Shown here in pieces: positions 19,823 through 29,778 of a stretch of DNA of 31,443 bases. The notes beneath the pieces are model-generated. The model saw only the letters and a list, made by a program, of their open reading frames with translations. It made no database searches and was not told the DNA's origin. The stretch is from Podila epigama (taxonomy: Eukaryota; Mortierellomycota; Mortierellomycetes; Mortierellales; Mortierellaceae): the NCBI GenBank assembly GCA_015679605.1, contig JAAAVE010000047.1, forward strand, positions 1 through 31,443, given 5' to 3'. Position numbers and translations under genes: made by a program. Positions within the stretch are counted from its first letter, which is position 1. Each line of letters opens with the position of its first letter.

Positions 19823-22800
19823 TTATGCGGTCAACTCTTGAGAGAGCTCCGCCATGGTCGCCAACAGAGACACATCCTTGCCTTCATCACATTGACCATG
19901 TGTCTTGTCATCAGCAACACTTGCTGCTTCCTTCAGTACACTCAATGTCTCAATAACAACCGCCAAGGACTCTTCCACGTTTGATGGCGCCTGCTGTTCT
20001 TTATCATGATTGCCCTCGCCTTCAACTGTTTCTTTGACTTTTTCTTTTCCTTCCTCTTCCTCCTCCTCCTCCTCCTCTTCATCTTCATCTTCTTCCAAAA
20101 TCATTTCAAATCCCACTGTCGGTACAGTGTGGTCTTCTACAACATCCACACTCAAGGAAATCTCTTCCTTTGGTACAACCTGTTCTTGAACGGTGGCCAC
20201 TTCATCCACGTCTAGGCTTCCTCCATGTTCAGGTGTCGTTTTCTCTTCCAAAATTTGTTTGCTCGTCCCGTCTCCATTGCATCCTTCAAGGGGTTTCTTC
20301 TCTTCCACCTTTTCTTCCTCCTCCTCCTCCTTCTCCTCTTTCACATCTCCATTGACTAGAGGTAGTGGTGGGAGACCAACAGTTGGCGAGGCAGGCAGGG
20401 TCGCCATCAAGGAACCAGACGCGGATACAGGAATGGGAGGGAGCGCCGTCTGTGGCGGCAATGGCACTGTGATGGTGGATGATCCAGGTGGCGTATTCAA
20501 GAGCGACGATAGCCGAATAGAGAGATTCGAATCACGGCTTGATGGTCGCTTTGGAGAAGGTGGCACTTGAATGCCCTGAGCAAACATAGTATGTGTCAAC
20601 AAGGGCGAAGGCGGCGCCGTATTAGGACTGGACGACGTCACACTTCCAGGAGGCGACAAAGAGCATATGGACGATGTCGACAACGAGTGCTTGTGCGATG
20701 CTGGCGCAGAGGTCTGTCTATGGTGGTTATGACCGGTGCCTGCTGGGGGCTCCGGTTGAGAACAAGTCGGGGGTGCAGGCAACACAAAGTTCTTTTGGAT
20801 CGGCCCAGACATCAAAGATCGCATCATCAAGGCGCGTTCAGCCTTCATGATGGTTGCGTCATGACCATCTTTTCCATCGGTAAAGCTTGAAACACTATGC
20901 TGCGTAAAGGACACTGCACCTAGGCGTGGGGACAAACTCGCGTTACCATCGCGTGCCATGTTCGTCAGAGCCGAATCCTGGGACTGCGTCCGAGAACGCG
21001 CAATAGCCTTGGCGCGTGCAGAGGCCATCATGACCTCGGGGTCGTGGTGTCTAGGGATGATCGAGATCCGTCGGGTTGACCCGTTCGAGAGCGAATGCGA
21101 GAGTGCCGTTCGTGCGCCCCCGTTGCTTATTGGAGACCTTGGGGTCTCAGGAAGAGGCTGGGTGGGTGCAGTCGACATGTCAGGAGTAGGCGATAGAGGT
21201 CGCTCTGAACCTGGTGCAGCTGAAACGTCTACTGAGAGAACACTGGACCGGGAAGGGCTGCGGTAAATGCGCTCCTTCAAGGAACCAGTGGGTGAGGTGG
21301 AAGTAGCTGCATGATGGTGACCAGGGAGTGTGGATACATCCCGCGTGTGACGGATGCTGGTGATCCTAGCCAGAGACCCTTCGGTCAAGGAAGTGGACGA
21401 CGCTGTTGAGGCGGCCAACCCCTTTGCCGCCATTTCAAGCGGCGAGGGCAGCAGAGTCGAATTCCGGACAGAGACGCTCACGGGACGATGAATGCTACGA
21501 GGCGGAGGAGAGACGACCAAGGATGACCGCGGGCTGTTCCGGCCAACGTTAGGGCTAGTGGGCCGAGACAAAACAGGGCTCATTGGCCTTGAGATGGTAC
21601 GCTGAGAGCTACGTCTGGGCAAAGAGGCCGTGTTGTCGGATCGTTCAAACACGATTGAGACACGGTGGCTGCTTACTGTGGAGGACGACCCTTTTCTTTG
21701 TCGAGGCACTGTCCGGATAGAAGGAGATTGAGCACTTGGAGTATCCTTGGCGCTAGGCACATCGACATCTACATCGGAATAGGTATCGGCATAAGCATCA
21801 ACATAGGCATTCTCATCTGCCACGTCATCATCATTTGATTGGAAAGGAAAAGGCAAGGTCTCGTCGTCAACGGGCGACATGGCCTCTGCACGTTCCATGA
21901 CTGTGCCAAAACTGACAAAGTCTGTACCAGGTTGTCCAGTTGAGACGGCGCTGTTCTTGCGTCGGCGTGGCTCCTGGGCTGGCGTCGGAGTCGGAGGCTT
22001 GGGCGTGAGCGACCGTGGAGGAGGGCTAAGACTGGCGTGGGGACCCTGGTAGAGAGCCGCCTGGCTACTGGCGAGGATCGACGCATGGGCAGAGCGAGGT
22101 GTCGGTGGCGTTGAACCTAGGGAAGACGTGAATGGGGCGACGGCGGAGGCCCCAGTTATATAAGCATTGTACAACTGATAGTCGTATTGGCTTGGGATAG
22201 CAGGGACAGAGGGCGCATTGATGTCCATCGTCATGGCAGACGTTGCTGAGAGATCGGACATTTCGGACGAGTCCGAATAGTGCGTCGATGGACGCTGGTG
22301 GAGATGTAGAGTCCGGCAATGGTGGACAGTGCTTTTCAGCTCTTTAAGCCACCCTGCCATTTCATTGGCCGAGTCGGCGAGCAAATACCAGTTCTTCTCG
22401 CCTGGAGAAGTGATCTGGAGGCAGTACCGCTTGCCCGAGAAGATGTCGGTGACGCAGACGATTGTTTCTGCGCACAATGTGATGGAATCGAGCAATGGGT
22501 GCTGTGGATCCGAGGATTTGAAGCAGTGGAGCGAATGCTCGCGGAGGATAAAGTATCGGCGCTTCCATTGCTTGCGCGAAAAAAAAGTGCGGGATGAAAA
22601 TTTTGTGAGATAGCCTGCATGCGTAGCTCCGTGCTGGAGATGGCGCACGCGCACCTCGGGGATAGCAGGAGCCATGTTGTCGATCGCGCTCCCTGCGCTA
22701 AGCTTGTTTTCTGGCCCTTGTAGACCAAGAGCCGAGAGGGCGTGCGTACTGTCGTTATTGTGTGAGAAGTTGCTCAAGGGTGAGGGCGGAAGGGATCCTG

Positions 22801-23102
22801 CTTTACTCAGCTTGCGCGGGCGACGCTGGTGCGAAGCTATGGAGGAATTGTCGTCGTCGGTTGTGATGGGAGTCATGGGTGGATTGGAAGAGTAGAACGA
22901 ATCGGTGGTGCCGTTTGAGTTGTTGGAGTAAGTTGAGTATGTGAACTTGCTTTGACCGTTATCACTGGAGTGACGCGATTGGGTATATTGAGGTCGGTAT
23001 TGAGCTAGATTGGTCTTGCCGTTTCCGTGACCGGTATTAAAGATGTGTGTATTAGAGGTATAATGGTTATGTTGGGAATGATGCTGATGCTGTTGCTGAT
23101 GC

Positions 23103-23157
<55 letters not shown>

Positions 23158-23458
23158 GACCATGAGGGTGCTGCTGTTTGATGCTGAGATCAGATTGGCT
23201 TTTGTTAGCGCCAAAGAGCATGATGTCTTCAGTGGAGGCTTCAGAAGTATGACTGCTGGCTCTGGATCCTGGTCGGCTACTTGGATGCAGAGCGTGCTGG
23301 ATCGAGGTCAACGCTCTGTGGACGAAATGGGAGCTTTCGTGGGATGTCCTGGTGCTCCTGCCCGTGGACAAAGAGTGGTGTTTTGTTGCAGTCGTTGTTG
23401 TAGCTGTAATCGCCTGTTCTGAAGTTGGGCTCGAGAATGATTTTTTGGAGCGAAGCAT
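19823..23458 (-). CDS. PH-domain protein with Gln tract and long disordered Ser/Pro-rich tail, 1,211 aa
   Basis: One uninterrupted frame runs from ATG 23458 (MLRSKKSFSSP) to a stop at 19823. Residues 1-280 are disordered, rich in Ser/His/Gln, with 19 consecutive Gln at about residues 101-119. A pleckstrin homology domain covers about residues 281-380. It opens with GYLTKFSSRTF, has the basic strand RKQWKRRYFILRE, and ends in the C-terminal helix with its Trp (MAGWLKELKS). The basic residues between the first two strands fit the K-x(n)-K/R-x-R pattern of phosphoinositide-binding PH domains. The remaining 830 residues are Ser/Pro-rich with many SP/TP sites and two Glu-rich runs near the C-terminus. 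A membrane-associated signalling or cortical scaffold role is inferred from the PH domain only. I cannot name an orthologue. Confidence 0.9.
23105..23158 (-). repeat. (CAA)18 coding microsatellite (poly-Gln)
   Basis: Eighteen perfect CAA codons followed by one CAG encode 19 Gln in the PH-domain protein. The flanks are imperfect CAG/CAT/CAA codons (Gln/His). The purity suggests recent or ongoing length change. Confidence 0.95.
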
Positions 23459-26400
23459 CTAGCGCAGTACAAAATAATGTCGATATTGCAACAAGTAGAC
23501 AAAGGACAATTGACGAGAAAGAAAAAAGAAATATGATATAGATGATATAGAGTGATGATGGGTTAGTTTGCTGTGGAGGTTACAATGGATGAACGATTAT
23601 GGAAAACCGCCTTTCGACAAGTGTTTCCAAAGGGAGGAACGCGACGCAAAACACCGGAGATTCGGAAGTCAACTCTATTGGTCTTGCTGCGGTGTTGAAA
23701 TAAAATGGTGTAGTGCTGTAACTCACCTGCTTGAGTGACAGCAATATTATAAAAAATAAAAAAAATGTTTCCACTTTTGGAGTAATAGTTGTTGAGGATT
23801 GTTGGTCAAATAGACTAGCATGCCATGGCTGTCTATGATTGAGGCAATGCGTGATTGGGAAAGATGAGTTTTTCAATGATGAACAGTGGAGTGAGTGGTA
23901 AGTTGGAAATTGGCGGGAGAGAGATTCAAGGGGTGCATAGAAAAAAAAATAACCGATTTTTTTTTTCTGACTGTTGCTGGAAAGAAATGTGTATCGCGTG
24001 TTTTTTTTTGACCTGGGTGTTGTGTCTTATTCCGTTGGGGTAAGGTAGCGGGACGAAAACGTACTTTTTTTTATCTTTGTTATGCTGGGAAAAGAGATCT
24101 GTTGAAGAGTTTTTTGGATGAGGAGAATGTTCAGACAGGTAAGGGTATGGTGGTGGGGATATGTGTGTTGGTGAGTGTATGTGCGTGGTGTGCGAATAAG
24201 GTCTGTGGATGTGTGCAAGTAAGGTAGTCAAGGGTATATGAGAGAGTGTCAGGACAAGTGTGAGTGAGTGAGTGTGTGAGTGTGAGTGTGTGTGTTGGCG
24301 TGTGTTGGTGGTGAGTGTGGATGTGGATGTTGTTAAAGAATGGACGGATGGGAAAAGATGCGATGGCGATATGGAGAAAGAAGGAAAGATGGAAAGAAGA
24401 CAAAGAAAAAAAGAAAAAAGAAAATCGATTTGTTGTGGGAGAAGGAAAGGGCAAGAGAAATGGAAAAGGTGATGATGCGATGTTCTCAGGGCCATTTCCC
24501 TGCAGCCCATCCATCCGCACACATCCATTCGCACATCCATCCGCGGTCTGTGAGTGGCCCGATGGAAGAAGGGATTGTTGGTGTGTGTACCATTGTCACG
24601 CACACTTTTTTATCATGCTCGCTCACTCTTTTCACATTCTTTTCACATTCACTCACTCACTCACTCGCTCACGAGAGAGAGAAAGAGATTCGCTCCATGA
24701 TCATTGACCATGCCCATGTTGTTGAGTAAGATTTTTTTCTTTTAGGGTTGTACCCTCGGAAATGTACACCGAAGCATCAAAAAGGCTACTTAGTCTGTCC
24801 TTTGTATCGTAGGTTGAGGATGTTAGGGCATGACCACCGTTCCCCAAAAGAAAAACATAAAAAAAAAAGCCGTTTCTCCACCCATCCATGTTTGACTGTT
24901 AGAAGAGTGTACTGTCCATATACTGTGCAGACAGAACTGTTTTTACCAGGTGCATGCGATATCCGATGGATGCGATGGGATGTGGCATGTGGACGTGGAC
25001 GTGGATGCAGATGTCAATGGATGTCGTTTCTTTGTTCGCAGTCAGTCTTCATTCGCCCATGCACTCATTCACTCACATACACTCGCACAAAAAAACACAT
25101 CGAGTGACCTACTACTGACAAGAGAAAACAACCCATCCATCCATCGAACCATTTTGATAACACGATCGATCAAATCTTTTTTCTTCATCCAATGTCCCAA
25201 TGTCCCAATAATGTCCATCCTCATCCGCACACACTCCTTGTTCTTTATCTCAACCATAATTCATCATCCTCGTGGACAGCAAGGAAAAAGTTGTATTCCT
25301 CCTTCATCCCCCCATCCCCCTCCACCTTCACTCCTCATCTTGGATTGATTCATCTCGTTTCTCTTTTATTATGTCAAGGCTCAGATCCAACCCAGCCCAG
25401 CAGCCCCTCCCATTGCTGAAAAATGCTATTATTATTATGTGATGTGATATGTGATGTTTGCTCTGTGGGATTCAACTTTTGCCCTGTCTTGCCTCGTCTC
25501 TGCCACTGTCCCTTGGCAAATGATGGATAGCTCTCATTTTAGGTCGCCCAATGTGTGTGTGCCTTGACAACAAAGAGAAAAAAAATGCTGCTCTCACACA
25601 TCACATTTTTCGACCTTCTTCTGTCTTGGCTTACATTCACAGTGCATGGTGCTCTCGAATTTTTTGTACTCTTTCCTTTCTTCGTCCTACCCTGTGGACG
25701 AGCGGATGTTATAATCCATTTTGCTTTGGCCAAGAAGAATACACCACGATTAGGCCCATGCATCCATTCCCCCCAATGTTCTATCATAGACCATGGGCCA
25801 TGAGTCAGGGTCATGTGTGAACAAAAAAAAAAAAAAATTGCTTGCTCGTAGAATGTCTGTCCCTTTTACTTTGCCACATTTACCCTTTTTTGATTTGTCA
25901 CCCATGCCCATCCTTCTTTCTATTCATTCCATTCGACAAAGATCCATCGATAGATATGATCGTATTGTCAGCAGCAGGGTTATCGATGGATTGTTGAATC
26001 ACGGATTTGTCTCTGAACCATGTTAAAGGGGGTGGGGTGGGAAAATAAAATAGAAGCGCTTCAATCGAAGAAGGTCCAAATGTTATCTCACATTCGCTCG
26101 TTCTCTCATCGACATGCTGACCAACAGACAAACAGACCTACACACAAGTGTGGTCTGTCCATTCTTCTTGTACCACCAATCTTACCTTGCATCGCCTCCT
26201 CCATCGGTGTCCTTCTCTTGCCACTCAACAGCCAACATGTCACTCCTACACTCCTACTCAAGTCCACGGCTTGTCAGTAAAAAAAAAATAAAAAGAAATT
26301 AAAAAAAAGCCATCTCCTCGGAATCGGATCCGAACCAGAAAAAGAGACCACGTCAGTCAACATGTGAGCACATTCCCACATCACTTGAACAAACTTACCA

Positions 26401-26688
26401 ATACTTCCAGCAGTTGACATGCGCAGTTGCGGCCTTGGAGCTGTTATGATGATCGGATTTCGGTATTCTCTTTTTTAATTTATTTATTTAGAAGGTTTGT
26501 TGCCACTGCTATGAGAAAAAAGAGTAGAGTCAAATATTCTGGTGAGTGGAATAGAATAAAGCCAGAGAAGAAGAAAAGAAAAGTGTAATGTGAATACACC
26601 ACTTTACAAGGATGCATACTTGTGCATGTGAAATAAGAAAGTCAAAGAAGAAAAGAGATGTGTTGTTGGAGTCAACCCCATCAATATT
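23459..26688. other. Gene-poor, simple-sequence-rich intergenic region
   Basis: These 3.2 kb contain no coding region I can support. Open frames here (for example 23926-24603 minus) read as His/Thr/Ser-rich simple sequence from GTGA/GTGT, ATCC and A/T runs. Features seen are a GTGA/GTGT array at about 24244-24315, CATCC/CACTC short repeats near 24500-24670 and 24950-25150, and many runs of eight or more A or T. The 5' UTR and promoter of the PH-domain gene should occupy the left few hundred bases. Confidence 0.6.
26400..26421 (-). other. Weak candidate first exon (ATG...GTAAGT), unassigned
   Basis: On the minus strand an ATG at 26421 encodes MSTAGSI plus one base and runs straight into a perfect GTAAGT donor. 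A phase-compatible second piece could start after the GTGTAG that precedes GAGTGACATG (about 26250) and end at a GTAAGA donor near 26186, but I could not extend it to a recognisable protein. It may be a small spliced gene, a non-coding RNA or chance. Confidence 0.2.
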
Positions 26689-26820
26689 ACGCGTCCTTTT
26701 ACATCACATATCCTATCAATATGTTACGTGTCCTTTCTTTCACAGATCATTCACGCGTCCTTTATGCAGTCATATACCCTATCAATATGTCACACGTTCT
26801 TTCTGCGTCACGCATCATTC
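26689..26820. repeat. Imperfect 64/68-bp tandem duplication with ACGCGT boxes
   Basis: Two adjacent units (26689-26752 and 26753-26820) both begin ACGCGTCCTTT, share CCTATCAATATGT in the middle and end ATCATTC. A third ACGCGTCC occurs at 26931. ACGCGT is the core of the yeast MluI cell-cycle box bound by MBF; relevance here is inference. Confidence 0.8.
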
Positions 26821-27135
26821 TTCACAAAAAAAAAGCACTCTTTCACTCTCTTTTAACGATTAATTTGGATTGATCAGAATTGGTTATTTTTGGACAATTC
26901 TCTCTTTTCTTTCTCACTTCCTTTCTATGCACGCGTCCGTGGATAACAACCATGCATAAGAATACCCCCAAAGGTCTCCAGCTGTTGCATAGTCATGGCT
27001 TTTTTTTGAATATCGAATCTTTTTATTCAAAAATCCAAGGCGAACCCTCTTACGGGTTTTCGGAGTTGGGGCCTGAAGGGGTTTACACAGATGGTGCTCT
27101 ACACATTAAAGCCTTGACTTTTTGGTTGGGCATAC
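26821..27135. other. PRP3 3' UTR and adjoining spacer
   Basis: These 315 bases follow the PRP3 stop on the minus strand. They hold the PRP3 polyadenylation signal and a short inverted repeat, AACCC/GGGTT (27043-27047 and 27054-27058). A plus-strand open frame of 98 codons crosses this stretch but shows no protein character. Confidence 0.5.
27022..27027 (-). terminator. Polyadenylation signal AATAAA of PRP3
   Basis: The minus-strand AATAAA lies 109 nt downstream of the PRP3 stop codon, a plausible 3' UTR length. Confidence 0.5.
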
Positions 27136-29505
27136 TCACAGTCCAGCCTCAGCACCAAGCATTTCACCTTCCTTGAATCCAAGTGCCAGATCCCAATAGT
27201 GCTGAACTCCTAGACGAGCAAGTGATTCCTTAAGATGGGCATCGGTCCTTGCCTTGATGAATTTTAGCATTTTGAATTGACGTTCCCGCAACTGACCCTC
27301 CCAAACGAGCACACACTTATTGTCCGTAGTCTCCGACACTTCTGTGCCATCCAGTCGAGTGTTATCGGTCCAGTCGATTCGACGCAGCATCAGTTTCTTG
27401 TATTGTCTGATAGCCTTGGCACCACCTTCCACAACTACAATGCTGAATATTGGGTGCATCAAGACGCATCCTGTTAGTCCATATTGCTGTGCGTTGGTGT
27501 CCACCTTGAAACGCTTTTGAGGATGTGAAAGATCATTAATTCTAGAAGAAGAGAGAACAGAGTCGGGTCAGAATACCATAATGAGAAAAGTGATGCCGAC
27601 AACTCTGTGGGAGGACTGTTGACAACTGGACAATGATGCGATATGTATACCAAAAAAAAAATACTTACTTGTAGACACTGACATGGATGCCATTCGCCAA
27701 ATCCTCCTCCTTTTTGGCATGCTCCTTGGCTTTACGCTCTTCAGGCGTCAGCTTTCTCTCAGCGTTCGCATCCAAATGTGTTTGAAGACGATCGGCCATC
27801 TCCTGCCTTACGCGCATTTCGATTTCAGTCGGGTTCAATACAGCCTCCTGTCCTAGGACACGCATCATGTTTGCTAGTTTCACTTTAGGCGCATCTGGCG
27901 CCATCAAGCCAAGTCGAATCTTGTCCTGTTTCTCCTTTAGTAGCTCTCGTCGGCGCTGACGGCGAAGCTTTTTGCGCTCCTTCGTTGTCAACATGAGGGG
28001 GCGAGGTTTTGACGCTGCTGTTGTGTTGGCTCTCTCGTTGGGTGGTTCAATTGGGACAGGGTGTTGAATATAATGTGTGATGAGGGAATCTTCAGTCTCG
28101 ATTTTAGCTAGTCCGTCCTTCACATCGTTGTACGACTTGTTGGGCAAGAATGCTGCATCCCACCACTCTACACCATCCCGTAAATCTTCTCGCTATGGAT
28201 CAATATGTATATACCAATGGTTGTTTGTTAAGAAAAAAAGTATCGTGCATGTTTTTTTTTCTCTCTCTCTCTCTCCTTTTCAAGCGCACCCTCACAATAT
28301 ACGAGCCAGAAAAATAAAAAAGTGTACCTTTTGAAAGCCATCCTTGAGCTGCAGGTCCTCCTCCTTGACATTTGCCTGACCATGTTCTTCAATCTCCTTA
28401 CGAAGCTGTTCCATTCTTTCTTCAGCTCTGATCTGATTGGCGATAGAAACGAATTTTCCTTTGGGTGCCATCTTGAGTGGCCGAGACCGACGTTCACGGG
28501 GAGCTGCCATTCCTGAACCGAGGTTTGGGTCAAAGTAAGGATTCTTGGTCATATCTGTGTAGTCTTCAGGTACGTCCAAAATCTCGAGTTGTTTCTTTGG
28601 TTCTGGTTTTTGGTTCACCTGCGATATGGTCACAAAAAGATCGGTGTTATAGTGAATATATGAGGATGGATTTCTTTACAGCACTGGGCCTCAAGAAAAC
28701 CAAGACAGTAGAAAAGGTCCAAGACTTTTTTAAAAAAATGAAAAAACAAGTGATGGTACAGTAATACCTTTGCTGTGGCAAATGCAGGAGCACCTTTAGG
28801 TCCAGAACCAGATCGAAGGTCATTAATAATTAGTTTTCCTGTCTCGTCACGCGAGATCATAGAACTCACATCCACGCCTAGTCCTCCTCGTGCTCTTGGA
28901 TCCACAGGTTCCGGTGCTGGTGCTGGTGTTGGGACAGGTACTGCTGTTTTTGGTACTGGAGCCTGAGTCAAATTGATAGTGGCAAAAAAAAAAAAAAAAA
29001 AATGGATCACACGTTAGCCACCTTTTTCTGCCGTTCCATGATCAGTGAAAGAAATGACGATTCAAGTGTTGGATAGAGCAAACGTCTTTATGCATCCACG
29101 TACTATTTTTCCCAAGCTTGCCATCTTTGATTTCAACGCCTCGGCACGTTGACGAATTGCATCTACATTAGGAACAGCTACAGATGTTCCCGTAGGCGCT
29201 GATATTGTTGTTGCTGTTGTGGATGATCCTGTTCCTGCTGCTATTCCTGCTGCTACTCCTGCTGCTACGGCTCGTGCTCTGGCTTCAGCCATTGCTTTTG
29301 CTTTTGCTAACGCCTCGGCCTTGGCCTTGGCAACTTGGGCCTTGATCTATAGAGTTTCACGTCAAGTATAAGAAAGAGTGTATTTAAGAAAAAACCAGAC
29401 AGTCAGGGCAGGGCGCCTATTTTTTAAATTATTCCTTTCATTTGAGCCATTTGACTTTAGAGACCACACACAATGAAATCAAAGGGTTACCTCCTCAGGA
29501 GTCAT
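27136..29505 (-). CDS. PRP3: U4/U6 small nuclear ribonucleoprotein PRP3, 557 aa
   Basis: Six exons on the minus strand: 29505-29491, 29346-29104, 28962-28768, 28618-28328, 28192-27669 and 27541-27136. All five introns are GT-AG, 127-149 nt, and the frame closes at 558 codons. The first exon is a 15-nt micro-exon (MTPEE). The N-terminus is Ala/Lys-rich helix; a Pro/Ala linker follows. The PRP3 domain (about residues 160-420) shows KNPYFDPNL, VEWWDAAFLPN, KKLRRQRRRELLKEKQ, IRLGLMAPDAPKVKL and MMRVLGQEAV. The C-terminal domain (formerly DUF1115, about 435-545) shows VVVEGGAKAIRQYKKLMLRR, KCVLVWEG and QHYWDLAL. PRP3 sits in the U4/U6.U5 tri-snRNP in the nucleus and its C-terminal domain contacts U4/U6 snRNA. 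The human protein is 683 aa and includes an N-terminal PWI domain that I do not see here. Confidence 0.93.
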
Positions 29506-29725
29506 TATGAAAGAATGGTCAAGATTATACAGAGAACAAGAAAGTAACAACGTTTGAACCACGTGATGTTTGAATGACAGTGAGGTTGGAGAATGACAAC
29601 AAGGAAGGATGTTGATGCAGACAATTGATTGCGACCAGATCTTTGAAAAAAGGGATTGATTGTGAGTTGAACTCCACAAGTCACGTTTTTTTTTCAAGTG
29701 TGAGTTGCAAAGCTGCGCCCGTAAT

Positions 29726-29731
29726 TTTATT
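29726..29731 (-). terminator. Polyadenylation signal AATAAA of CSN2
   Basis: The minus-strand AATAAA is 48 nt past the stop of the terminal CSN2 exon, which supports placing the gene end at 29779 rather than at the in-intron stop at 29996. Confidence 0.5.
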
Positions 29732-29778
29732 TTTTGAAATTTTGAAAAACATGATGTTGGGTCTCAAGTCTGTCAGCT

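Noticed and set aside
19823-23422. Several plus-strand frames of 60-130 codons opposite the PH-domain gene
   Set aside because: They are shadows of the long minus-strand coding frame, with Leu/Val/Cys-rich content expected from antisense of Gln, Ser and Glu codons.
23926-24603. 225-codon open frame on the minus strand
   Set aside because: It is His/Thr/Ser-rich sequence generated by GTGA, GTGT and ATCC repeats; no plausible domain or conserved feature.
26305-26345. tRNA-like signature on the minus strand (GGTTCGGATCC followed by a T run)
   Set aside because: The T arm does not fold with a seven-base loop, box B has a mismatch at the invariant A, and no matching acceptor 5' strand, D arm or anticodon arm is found.
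26612-26873. Two overlapping plus-strand frames (83 and 71 codons)
   Set aside because: They are created by the tandem ACGCGT repeat and show similar repetitive peptide in two frames, so they are not evidence of a gene.
26880-27176. 98-codon plus-strand frame overlapping the PRP3 end
   Set aside because: It is antisense to the PRP3 stop and 3' UTR, shows no recognisable domain, and its codons look like UTR sequence.
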